A stretch of DNA of 30,337 bases from a virus, in the IMG/VR virus record IMGVR_UViG_3300049893_001295, positions 1 through 30,337 of that record; one strand, given 5' to 3'. Made by a program: the position numbers and the translations under genes. Positions within the stretch are counted from its first letter, which is position 1. Each line of letters begins with the position of its first letter. Shown here piece after piece: positions 8,097 through 15,965 of this stretch. The notes beneath the pieces were generated by a model that worked only from the letters and a program-made list of their open reading frames with translations, had not been told where the DNA came from and did not search any database.

Positions 8097-9017
8097 ATGC
8101 CTTACGACTCCATCATTCCAGACGCTTTCCCGACGCTTTATAGCGACATGTGGAAGCTAGAACTTCAGCAACTAACTTCACGCCTTGAATCTTTCGTCAA
8201 TACGGAAGTAGTTCACGGAGAAAGCAAGCGGTTTCAAAAGCTCCCCAAAGTGGTGGCGCGCGAAATCACAAGCCGATTTGGCGACACCGACCCGGATGAC
8301 ATCGATATCGAATTTCGCCATTTGTTTGTCGGATTTAAGGATTCTGCACACCGTGTCGACCGCCGCGAAGCAATGCAGCTTGGTAGCATCGGCGGGCCTC
8401 ACAGCCAGATCCTAAAACTACAACTTGCCGCCGCCTTACGAGACCGCGACAAGACCCTGATCGACGGCATTCGAGGAACCGCATCTACTGGCAAAACTGG
8501 CAATGTCCCAGTGGCTCTTCCAGCTGGCCAAAAAATCGCAGTCGACTTTGGAAGCACTGGCACGAACAACAACCTTACTTTCAAGAAAATCTTGGAAGTC
8601 ATGCGATTGATGGGCGTGAACGAAGTAGCCGGACAAGACGTTGACTCCGCTAGCCCTGTCACTTTGATCATCTCTCACAATCAGATTGCCAGCTTGCTGA
8701 AGCAGCCTGAATTCACCTCGGCAGATTATTCCGAGATCCGCCGCCTTCACAGCGGAACCGTGATCAACCTGATGGGAATGGCTATTCGCGCAGTTTCTCC
8801 CGCGTTGCTCCCATTCGCCAGCGGCACCAACGTGCGTTCTTGCTATGCGTTTGCCCGTGAGTCGGTGGTTTTCGGCATCGCTGAAAACCCACAAGCATGG
8901 GTTGATGAGCTGCCAACCAAGCGCCACGACATCCAGCTCCGAACAGAATGGGGCTGGGGATGCACCCGCCTCGACGAGGAAGGCGTCATTGAAATCGCTT
9001 GCGACGAAGACTTCTAA
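8097..9017 (+). CDS. Major capsid protein
   Basis: The 306-residue product follows the scaffold and has the size and feel of a HK97-fold capsid protein of podoviruses: a helical N-terminus (YSDMWKLELQQLTSRLESFV), then KRFQKLPKVVAREITSRFGDT, where the scaffold-capsid proteins of this group turn to beta structure. Further in comes HRVDRREAMQL and RDRDKTLIDGIRG, typical of the spine-helix region of T7-like and BPP-1-like capsid proteins. The C-terminal part (LRTEWGWGCTRLDEEGVIEIACDEDF) is characteristic of this family. It would be the most abundant virion protein. The ATG at 8097 follows a C-rich leader without SD. Confidence 0.93.
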   Translation: MPYDSIIPDAFPTLYSDMWKLELQQLTSRLESFVNTEVVHGESKRFQKLPKVVAREITSRFGDTDPDDIDIEFRHLFVGFKDSAHRVDRREAMQLGSIGGPHSQILKLQLAAALRDRDKTLIDGIRGTASTGKTGNVPVALPAGQKIAVDFGSTGTNNNLTFKKILEVMRLMGVNEVAGQDVDSASPVTLIISHNQIASLLKQPEFTSADYSEIRRLHSGTVINLMGMAIRAVSPALLPFASGTNVRSCYAFARESVVFGIAENPQAWVDELPTKRHDIQLRTEWGWGCTRLDEEGVIEIACDEDF

Positions 9018-9024
9018 CCACCGC

Positions 9025-9049
9025 GCCGGGGGCTCGCAAGCCCCCCGGC
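9025..9049 (+). terminator. GC-rich hairpin after major capsid gene, no U-tract
   Basis: GCCGGGGGCT (9025-9034) pairs with AGCCCCCCGGC (9039-9049), one C bulged, with a four-base loop. The following sequence (ATAACCCCTT) has no run of T, so this is more likely a partial attenuator or an mRNA-stabilising structure that raises capsid messenger relative to the next gene. Confidence 0.6.
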
Positions 9050-9076
9050 ATAACCCCTTAAAGAAAGATTCCGATC

Positions 9077-9538
9077 ATGCCAAAGACCACCCAATCCAAC
9101 CAACGCCAAGCCGAAGTCGCTGGCGCCGCTAACTACGCAAACGTTACCCTAGAGGATAAATCAGAAGTCCGCTACAAGCGATTTGATTGCGTTCTTGACG
9201 GCAGCAACGTAGCGGCCGATGTCATCGAGCTTGGTACGCTGCCTCCCGGTGCTGTTGTGCTTCCGTCCCTGTCCAACATTGTCGTCACCGACGACATGAC
9301 ATCGGGAGCCCTCACGATCGACATTGGCGACGCGACCGACCCAGACCGCTATTGTGACGGAGCAAACTGCGCCGCCGTAGGTTCCGTGAACTTCCTAAAC
9401 CCCGCGATCCCCGCAGGATTCACGACTCCTTACAGCGTCGCAGGCGCCGACACGCTCATCACCGCCACGCTGGCAACGTTTACCGCGACTATCGAGGCCG
9501 GAGCGTTCTCTGTCCTTGTGGCCTACCGCGTAATCTAA
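9077..9538 (+). CDS. Probable capsid-associated (decoration-like) virion protein
   Basis: A 153-residue, mostly beta-strand protein directly after the major capsid gene. The pattern (RYKRFDCVLDGSNVAADVIELGTLPPGAVV and TSGALTIDIGDATDPDRYCDG, then TATIEAGAFSVLVAYRV) is that of a small beta-sandwich, often annotated as a head decoration or structural protein. It has no transmembrane segment. The region ends in a strong terminator, so this gene closes the capsid transcription unit. I infer the decoration role from position and fold only; a tail-tube or minor head role is possible. Confidence 0.65.
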   Translation: MPKTTQSNQRQAEVAGAANYANVTLEDKSEVRYKRFDCVLDGSNVAADVIELGTLPPGAVVLPSLSNIVVTDDMTSGALTIDIGDATDPDRYCDGANCAAVGSVNFLNPAIPAGFTTPYSVAGADTLITATLATFTATIEAGAFSVLVAYRVI

Positions 9539-9557
9539 AAACAGCGACCAACTACCT

Positions 9558-9597
9558 AAGGGCCCGCCCGTGTTTGCGGGTGGGCCCTTTCGTTTTT
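9558..9597 (+). terminator. Strong rho-independent terminator after capsid unit
   Basis: AAGGGCCCGCCC (9558-9569) pairs with GGGTGGGCCCTT (9578-9589) with one G-T pair and an eight-base loop, followed by TTTCGTTTTT to 9597. It is the clearest terminator in the late region. It ends the capsid unit just before the tail-tube gene at 9612, which therefore needs read-through or its own promoter. Confidence 0.9.
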
Positions 9598-9611
9598 CCC
9601 CTTCTCTTACG

Positions 9612-12434
9612 ATGCCCGCCATTGTCAATAATCTCGACCTTGCCAACCAAGCCCTTGCCCTTCTCGGGGAAATGTCCATTTCCGCGCTAGGCACTGCCGG
9701 TGACAAGCCTTCCTTGTATGCCGAGCAATTCGTAGACCAAGCGATCGCTGAAACGCTAGGCATGCACGAATGGCGGGAAGCCATCGCAAGAGCTTCGATT
9801 TCCGCCGGTGCTGCCCCGACCTACGGTGCTTCCGCCACCTTTTCTCTTCCCGCTGGATGCTTGCGCGTGTTGGAAGTGAACGATTCCACCGCAGCCGATA
9901 GCACTTTGCCCTTCCACATTGAAGGATCCAAGATTGTCGCCACGGCCTCGCAGATCTTCGTGCGCTATATTTCCACAGTCGCTATCTCTGCCGCTGGCCC
10001 ACTCCTTCAACAAGCTTGCGCCGCCCGCCTCGCCACAAAGCTTGCCCTTCCTATTACTGGATCGAAAGAGCGCATGGCCGTCATGGAGGCGCTGTTCACC
10101 AAGACGCTGGCGGAAGCCAAGGCAAAGGACATAGACGAATCGCCGCTTGTCCGCATTGTGTCCGAACGTTTAGGAATCCAGCCGGCTACCATCTCCCCCG
10201 ATTTGCTCCGCAGGCTCCGCACGTTCGCCGAAGACGCACGCAAAGAGGTTTGCCGCATGATTTACATAGCAGACTCAACCCCTCTCTCCTCGCTCGATTC
10301 ATTGGCGCGGGAGGCTGTAGAGATCCGCTATTCTACAAAAGTCGCCACCGCCCTTTCCCTCCCATCCGCCAGCTTTCTGGAGGAGCTTTTCACTCGCAGA
10401 TTGAATGAGGCCCGGCTCCGCTCCTTGAAGACGTCCGTATTGAATAACCGCGTTCTATCGATGACCGGCGCTGACTTGGCCACCAAGGACTTGCCGGAAA
10501 CCACCATCACCGAGCTTGCGACATTTCCGGACGAAGCCCGCAAAGAGGTTTGCCGCATGATCTACGTGGACGAAACGACTTCGCTGGCTTCTATGGATAC
10601 GCTGGCGCAGGAATGCGTGGATATCCTCACGGCTCGCAAGATCGCAACGTTTTTTTCTCTTCCATCGCTTTCTGAGTTTGAATCTCTTTTCACGAAGAAG
10701 ATTCAAGAGGCGCGGGTCCGTGCCTTGCAAACGTCCGTTCTGAACGGGCGAGTCCTAGCCATGATTGGAAACGACCTTTCCACCAAAGAACTTTCCACGC
10801 TTATCTTGTCCGAATTTGCCGCCATGGCCACGGACGCGAAAAACGAAGTCTGCCGCATGATTTACGTGGATGAAACCACCTCACTGGCTTCGCTGGACTC
10901 CCTAGCGCAGGAGTGCGTGGACGTAAATCACGCCCGCAAGATTGCAACGTTCCTCTCTCTTCCCACGCTTTCTGAGTTCGAGTCCCTTTTCACGAAGAAA
11001 ATCCAGGAAGCGAAAGCCCGCAAGCTCCAATCGTCCGCGCTGAATAGCCGAGTCCTGTCCATGATTGGAGCCGACTTAACTAGGCACGACATATCCGACA
11101 CCGCCTTGACCGAGCTTGCCACCTACGCCGCCGAGGCCCGCAATGAAATCCTTAGAACCGGACTTTTTTCTTCTTCGCTGGCAATCGTTCGTTTGACTTC
11201 CTCGCTTGGGGCACTTGGTGGGAAGCCTTTCTCCTATACTTTGCCCGCCAACTGCATGGCGGTTGTAGAAGTCTCCGCCGATTCCGCTGGCGACACCTTG
11301 CTTGATTACGAGATATTCCAAAACGTCATCGCGGTGTCAGACCCCGGAAGCCCTTGGATCAGATACATCTCAAGCGTCGACACACACCTTGATCCCCTCG
11401 TTCAGTCCGCCATTGACGCGAGGATCGCCGCTAAGGCGTCAGCGTTCTTCTCGCTTCCATCCGCCCCGCAGATGGAAGAGCTGTCAGCACGGCGCATGAT
11501 GGAGGCGCGCAAGGCGGCGCTGAATGAATCCGACCTCTCCACCCAGATCCTTGCTCTTGTCGGCGACGATTTGGCGCGCGGTGAGCTCTCCCGCCATCAG
11601 ATTCGTCAATTCCGATCTTTCGGCGACGAGGCCCGCCGCGAGGTATTGAGTATGACTTACTCTCCGGAGGAAACCGAGCTTGTTGATATGGACGTGCTTT
11701 CCCAGGCGGCACAAGAAGCGCGACACGCTCAAAAGATAGCGGCGGCCCGCGCCCTCCCCTCCGCGTCAGCATTTGAAGAGCTGTTTCAACGGCGAATCAT
11801 GGAAGCCAAGACTCGCAAACTTCAAACCTCCGCAATCAACGGCAGGATTCTTGCACTTATCGGCGCGGATTTAATCACCCGCGATATCTCGTTCACCACC
11901 TTGACCGAACTTGCCGTCAATCTTGCCGAAGACGCAAAGAAAGAAATACTGCTCGCCCATCGTTGGAATTCCGCAACCAAGCGTGACGACCTCACTGCAA
12001 CCCAGCTTCCAGCAGTAGACGCCGCCTATCCTTACACCTATGCCATTCCGTCAGACTGCCTCCGCGTGATGGAGGTGAACGGGGAGGCATACGAAGCAGG
12101 GGAATCGCTTTACGATTTGGAAGGCGGCTTGATCTATGCCCATTCCCCCACTTGCTGGATCCGCTACGTGTCGGACGTTCCGCTTTCTTCGCTCGATCCT
12201 CTCATCCAGAATGCCGTCGACGCGAGGCACGCCGCCAAGATTTGCGCGTTTCTTGGTCTTCCGTCCTTGTCCGCCATGGAAGACCTGGCTCGCAAACGGC
12301 TTGCCGAGGCTCGCCAAGCTAATTCCGCCCCGCGTTCCGCCGATAATAACACAATTCACCGCGCCCTCGCTCGTTCCCGCATACTTTCCTCCCGAGGATA
12401 CCGCCGGAACCCGCTACGCATGGAAGACTACTAA
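9612..12434 (+). CDS. Tandemly multiplied tail tubular protein A (gp11-like gatekeeper)
   Basis: T7 gp11 is about 196 residues; this product is 940 and is a linear array of about seven gp11-like units. Unit 1 (residues 1-180) and unit 7 (745-940) carry the complete pattern: LANQALALLG-like start, W-R, a beta domain around the Leu-Pro-x-Cys-Leu-Arg-Val-x-Glu-Val segment, then Arg-Tyr-Ile-Ser and the C-terminal helical half with LPxxxxxEELFxRRxxEA. Unit 5 (480-644) keeps the beta domain, whereas units 2, 3, 4 and 6 (about 100 residues each) lack it. The protein should occupy the gp11 place between portal and nozzle, where T7 gp11 forms a 12-subunit ring. I start at ATG 9612 because the upstream extension would begin inside the terminator. 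How an array of seven folds into or around that ring is unknown. Confidence 0.88.
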   Translation: MPAIVNNLDLANQALALLGEMSISALGTAGDKPSLYAEQFVDQAIAETLGMHEWREAIARASISAGAAPTYGASATFSLPAGCLRVLEVNDSTAADSTLPFHIEGSKIVATASQIFVRYISTVAISAAGPLLQQACAARLATKLALPITGSKERMAVMEALFTKTLAEAKAKDIDESPLVRIVSERLGIQPATISPDLLRRLRTFAEDARKEVCRMIYIADSTPLSSLDSLAREAVEIRYSTKVATALSLPSASFLEELFTRRLNEARLRSLKTSVLNNRVLSMTGADLATKDLPETTITELATFPDEARKEVCRMIYVDETTSLASMDTLAQECVDILTARKIATFFSLPSLSEFESLFTKKIQEARVRALQTSVLNGRVLAMIGNDLSTKELSTLILSEFAAMATDAKNEVCRMIYVDETTSLASLDSLAQECVDVNHARKIATFLSLPTLSEFESLFTKKIQEAKARKLQSSALNSRVLSMIGADLTRHDISDTALTELATYAAEARNEILRTGLFSSSLAIVRLTSSLGALGGKPFSYTLPANCMAVVEVSADSAGDTLLDYEIFQNVIAVSDPGSPWIRYISSVDTHLDPLVQSAIDARIAAKASAFFSLPSAPQMEELSARRMMEARKAALNESDLSTQILALVGDDLARGELSRHQIRQFRSFGDEARREVLSMTYSPEETELVDMDVLSQAAQEARHAQKIAAARALPSASAFEELFQRRIMEAKTRKLQTSAINGRILALIGADLITRDISFTTLTELAVNLAEDAKKEILLAHRWNSATKRDDLTATQLPAVDAAYPYTYAIPSDCLRVMEVNGEAYEAGESLYDLEGGLIYAHSPTCWIRYVSDVPLSSLDPLIQNAVDARHAAKICAFLGLPSLSAMEDLARKRLAEARQANSAPRSADNNTIHRALARSRILSSRGYRRNPLRMEDY
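10152..11048 (+). repeat. Three tandem ~300-bp repeats within the gp11-like gene
   Basis: Units start at 10152, 10449 and 10749 and have lengths 297, 300 and 300 bases. Each encodes a block with CRMIY-(V/I), a Leu-Ala-x-(M/L)-Asp segment, then LSLP and (F)TKKIQEA or its equivalent. Short identical DNA words such as CTTTCTGAGTT and TTTTCACGAAGAA recur at the same place in the second and third copies, while many synonymous positions differ, so these are old, in-frame duplications. A fourth short copy is at 11544-11843, separated by a full-length unit at 11049-11543. Confidence 0.85.
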
Positions 12435-12445
12435 CTTCTCAAACA

Positions 12446-15040
12446 ATGCCTGAACTTATTGACCGAAGGATTTCCTTCAACGCGGGGGAGTTTTCCCCGT
12501 GGACCGACCCGCGTATTGATCTTGAAAAGTATCATTCCGCAGCGCGCACCCTCCTGAATATGGAGATCCTACCGTATGGTGGTGTTTTCCGCCGTCCGGG
12601 CACGGTGCTTTTCGGGGCGATCCACGACCAAACGGAAACGGCTCGCCTTGTTCCCTTTGTCTCAGGGGACGGAACCGCCTACGTATTGGAGTTTGGCCAC
12701 CAATGCTTGCGGATATGGACCACGGGAGATGCCCCCGCGCTTGTCATGGACGGCGCTTCCCCGTTGCTTATTGATACCCCGTATGAAGCCGGAGAACTTC
12801 GCGCGCTTTCCTTCTCTCAGTTAAATGATATCTTGTTCATTGCTCACGTAAATCACTCGCCAAAGAACTTGGCCTACTATTCGGCCACCTCGTGGCGTTT
12901 GTTCCCCTTCTCGCCCGACTACCCGGCATTGCTCCCCATCAATGAGACGGACATCAAACTGACGATTCCTCTTTCTTCCCCACCTTCTGGCTCTGCTTGG
13001 TCTTCCTCCACCACCTATGCGGCAGGCGACCAAGTAGAGTATACCACCGGAGGCGTGACCTACACCTTTGCCAGCCGATTCGGCAGCAATAAGAACAACC
13101 CGCCCGGAAGCTCTTTCAATCGGCTTATTCCTTTGGGTGGCGGGTATAGGTGGCTCACCAAGACCGTAAAAGAGCAATGGTGGCAAAACCTTGGCCCGTC
13201 CGCTTCCCTTGGCTCGTCCGCAGACTACGCCATCGGCAAACGCATCACGCTCACCGCATCGAACCCGCTTTTCTCCTCGAACATGGTGGATCAAACGTGG
13301 GCGCTCCAATACCCGCAAGACATCCTCACCCAATCTCTCCCAATCAATACGACGGCGGCGGGTGGAGTCTCTCCTGATTTGTTCGTTTCTGGGGCATGGT
13401 CCGCGCAGCTTACCGCAACCACATCGGGCAGCGGAACGTGGGAAACCCGCTTATTGGTCCAGAGATCATATGATCAGCTCAACTGGGACACCATCGCGGA
13501 GCTGCAGGCCAATAATTCCGACATTCAACAGCTCACGACAGGCAGCGAGTCATTCCCATGCTTCATCCGCCTGAAGCTGGCCGCCAAGTCCGGAACGATC
13601 CCTACCGACTTCACCGGCAGGCTCGACACCACGACGCCCGCCCGCATCGGCTTGGTTCGCATCATCGACTATCTGACCACCACGACCGTGCGGGCCATCG
13701 TAGAATTCCCCCTGCCGTCCGGAGCAGGTGCAACCTTGGACTGGTATGAAGGCGCGTGGGGAGGAAAGAACGGCCAGCCCACTTGCGTTTCTATCCATCA
13801 AGGCCGCTTGTTTTTCGCTGGGACAAAGACATCCCCTACCACTGTATGGGGTTCCCGCGTCGATCGATTTGGGGATTTCCGCATCGACACCGAGGCTGAC
13901 GCTGCGGTTTCCTACCAGCTCGCCTCCGACAATACTGGGCGTATACGGTGGATGATTTCCTCCAACGACCTCATCATCGGCACGGCTAACTCGGAATGGG
14001 CTATTGGCGTCAAAGGAAGCGAATCCATTATTCGCGCGTATCGCCACAGCAACATTGGAACAACTCGCGTTCAGCCCGTGCTTGTGGACGACTCCGTTCT
14101 ATTTATCCAAAAATCGCGCCGGAAGCTCAGAGAAATGGCGTGGAGCGGCCAGCTTGGTAGGTACGCCTCCGTGGACCTCACCATCTTGGCCGAACACGTA
14201 GGGGATAGCATGTTCAACGGCATTTCAGTACAAAGGAACCCCAACACCAACGTTTACATAGTCCTCAGCAACGGGAAGGCGGCTGTCATGAACTACGACC
14301 GCTCGCAGAACATCACAGGATGGTCGATCTACGACACCGGAAGCGATGAGTTCGAGTCCATCGCCGCCGTTGTCACAGGGTCGGAATCGGATGAGCTCTG
14401 GGCGGTGGTGAAGCGCACCATCGACGGCAATACGGCGCGCTACGTCGAGCGATTCAAAACCGAAAACTTGGCCAACTTGAAAACAGTCGACACCATGCAA
14501 GATGCGCTTGTTTACGTAGATGCCGCAGTTCAAGCCACGGTGCATGCTTCCGGCAATAAGATTGTGGGCGTATTCTCTTCCCTCGACTACTTGGAAGGCC
14601 GCACGGTTTCCATTGTGAAAGAAGGGGAACACCTTGGGAACTTCCCGGTATCTGGCGGAGAGATTGACGTTTCTTCAATCGGCCCTGTTTCGATAGGCTT
14701 GGTGACAGTCGGCTTGCCGTATGATTCCATCGTAGAACCGACATACCTGGAAAGAGACGACCCAAGGCTTCCCACGAAAGCCGGAAAGAAACGACTCCAT
14801 CGCGCCGTCATCGAACTTTACAAGTCGCGCGGAATCAAAGTCACCACCCTAGGCCCCTTCCAATTTACCAATTTGGACGTTGGCGCGTCCTTAGCTCCCA
14901 CCGAGCTATTTTCAGGGCTGGTGGAGCACTACGTTCAAGGCCGGACTTCGCGGCAGGAATCTCTACGGATGAAACAAGAAACCCCCTATCCATTCAACTT
15001 GCTATCCATCACCATGCGCTACAACGTGGAAATCGATTGA
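12446..15040 (+). CDS. Tail tubular protein B (gp12-like nozzle)
   Basis: An 864-residue protein with the classic start FNAGEFSPWTDPRIDLEKYH and GGVFRRPGT (residues 45-53), which is characteristic of gp12-type nozzle proteins. The C-terminal half shows RLFFAGTKTSPTTVWGSR, then GSESIIRAYRH and FIQKSRRKLREM, again the conserved core of this family. It would form the tapered tip of the short tail below the gp11-like ring. A CBM5/12-like stretch (W-S-S-S-T-T-Y-A-A-G-D-Q-V-E-Y, near residues 184-225) is inserted between conserved parts and could bind surface glycans. It starts 11 bases after the gp11-like gene. Confidence 0.92.
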   Translation: MPELIDRRISFNAGEFSPWTDPRIDLEKYHSAARTLLNMEILPYGGVFRRPGTVLFGAIHDQTETARLVPFVSGDGTAYVLEFGHQCLRIWTTGDAPALVMDGASPLLIDTPYEAGELRALSFSQLNDILFIAHVNHSPKNLAYYSATSWRLFPFSPDYPALLPINETDIKLTIPLSSPPSGSAWSSSTTYAAGDQVEYTTGGVTYTFASRFGSNKNNPPGSSFNRLIPLGGGYRWLTKTVKEQWWQNLGPSASLGSSADYAIGKRITLTASNPLFSSNMVDQTWALQYPQDILTQSLPINTTAAGGVSPDLFVSGAWSAQLTATTSGSGTWETRLLVQRSYDQLNWDTIAELQANNSDIQQLTTGSESFPCFIRLKLAAKSGTIPTDFTGRLDTTTPARIGLVRIIDYLTTTTVRAIVEFPLPSGAGATLDWYEGAWGGKNGQPTCVSIHQGRLFFAGTKTSPTTVWGSRVDRFGDFRIDTEADAAVSYQLASDNTGRIRWMISSNDLIIGTANSEWAIGVKGSESIIRAYRHSNIGTTRVQPVLVDDSVLFIQKSRRKLREMAWSGQLGRYASVDLTILAEHVGDSMFNGISVQRNPNTNVYIVLSNGKAAVMNYDRSQNITGWSIYDTGSDEFESIAAVVTGSESDELWAVVKRTIDGNTARYVERFKTENLANLKTVDTMQDALVYVDAAVQATVHASGNKIVGVFSSLDYLEGRTVSIVKEGEHLGNFPVSGGEIDVSSIGPVSIGLVTVGLPYDSIVEPTYLERDDPRLPTKAGKKRLHRAVIELYKSRGIKVTTLGPFQFTNLDVGASLAPTELFSGLVEHYVQGRTSRQESLRMKQETPYPFNLLSITMRYNVEID

Positions 15041-15041
15041 A

Positions 15042-15440
15042 ATGCTTTCCATTTCTCCATACTCGCAAGAGCAACACTACCCGCAGATTTGCGAATGGTG
15101 GAAATCTCACAACGTCCCCGCGGTCCCTCCGCAATGCTTGCCGAAACTTGGCGTCATGGTCAGCCATGGAAGCCATGACATCTTGATTGCGTGGGCCTCA
15201 ATGGACAACTCCACAGGACTGGCGTTCTATTTGTGGCCGACAGGAAACCCCCTTGCACCCAAAAGGCACATCCGGCAGGCAGTGAGCCACTCGTCCGCCT
15301 ATTTGCAGGGTGTGCTGAAGTCATTTGGTTACCACACCATCTTGTATGCGACCCACCGCCCATCACTTTCCCGGTGCTTTTCAAATCTTGGATTAGTGAC
15401 GGACGGCCGCCCTTTGTATCTACACCTTGCCCACATTTAG
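15042..15440 (+). CDS. GNAT-like small internal protein (T7 gp13-position)
   Basis: A 132-residue protein starting two bases after the nozzle stop. The arrangement GVMVSHGSHDILIAWASMDN, then LAFYLWPTGNP, then SSAYLQGVLKSFGYHTIL and FSNLGLVTDG follows the GNAT acyltransferase fold in short form and is typical of the small protein found between gp12-like and gp14-like genes in many podoviruses. T7 gp13 at this place is an internal virion protein needed for core assembly. Whether an acetyl-CoA site is preserved is unclear, since no clear Q/RxxGxG/A pyrophosphate loop is seen. Confidence 0.7.
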   Translation: MLSISPYSQEQHYPQICEWWKSHNVPAVPPQCLPKLGVMVSHGSHDILIAWASMDNSTGLAFYLWPTGNPLAPKRHIRQAVSHSSAYLQGVLKSFGYHTILYATHRPSLSRCFSNLGLVTDGRPLYLHLAHI

Positions 15441-15443
15441 ACC

Positions 15444-15965
15444 ATGCCATTCATTGCCGTTCCACTGGTTGCAGCCGCCAGCTCCGCCGCCACCGCCGCC
15501 GCCGTCGCAGGTGCGGGAATGTCATTTTTCGGGCAGCGTCAGCAAGCCGCAGCGGCCAAGCAATCCGCCGCCTACAATTCCAAGATCGCTCTCGACCAGG
15601 CAAAATATGAATCATCCATTGCGGGAGAAAACGCACGCCGCAGGCAAACCGCCAACGATGAAATCATTGCTCAACAACGCGCCGCAATCGCAACTTCCGG
15701 GTTTGCCCCCACTGGCACACCACTTGCCCAACTCGGGGATTCCGCTTCCAAGCTCCAACAAGAAATCTTTGATCTAGGACACGCCGCCGCCGTTCGTTCT
15801 CGCCAGCTCATCTCTGAATCCAGTATGACCTTGTGGCAAGGGGCGCAGCAGTCCAAGGCTCTGAACGACGCAGCGTGGGCTGGCTTGCTTTCCGACGCAG
15901 GGAAAACCGCCGGTTCATTCATCGGGGCGAAAGGACTGGCCGCCCCCACACAAGACTCACCATGA
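15444..15965 (+). CDS. Internal virion protein, gp14-like (core/ejection protein)
   Basis: The 173-residue product has a small hydrophobic Ala/Val N-terminus (MPFIAVPLVAAASSAATAAA) followed by a long Gln/Ala-rich helix, and then QQRAAIATSGFAPTGTPLAQLGDSASKLQQEIF. That middle stretch is a familiar signature of gp14-type proteins, which insert into the outer membrane when the core is ejected. The remaining C-terminus is helical. Its stop overlaps the gp15-like start by ATGA, so the two are translationally coupled. Order 13-14-15-16 is the same as in T7. Confidence 0.8.
   Translation: MPFIAVPLVAAASSAATAAAVAGAGMSFFGQRQQAAAAKQSAAYNSKIALDQAKYESSIAGENARRRQTANDEIIAQQRAAIATSGFAPTGTPLAQLGDSASKLQQEIFDLGHAAAVRSRQLISESSMTLWQGAQQSKALNDAAWAGLLSDAGKTAGSFIGAKGLAAPTQDSP

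Noticed and set aside
7924-8160. 78-codon plus-strand frame before and into the capsid gene
   Set aside because: It runs into the capsid gene in another frame, lacks a recognisable domain and is Arg/Pro/Ser-rich, so it is probably chance.
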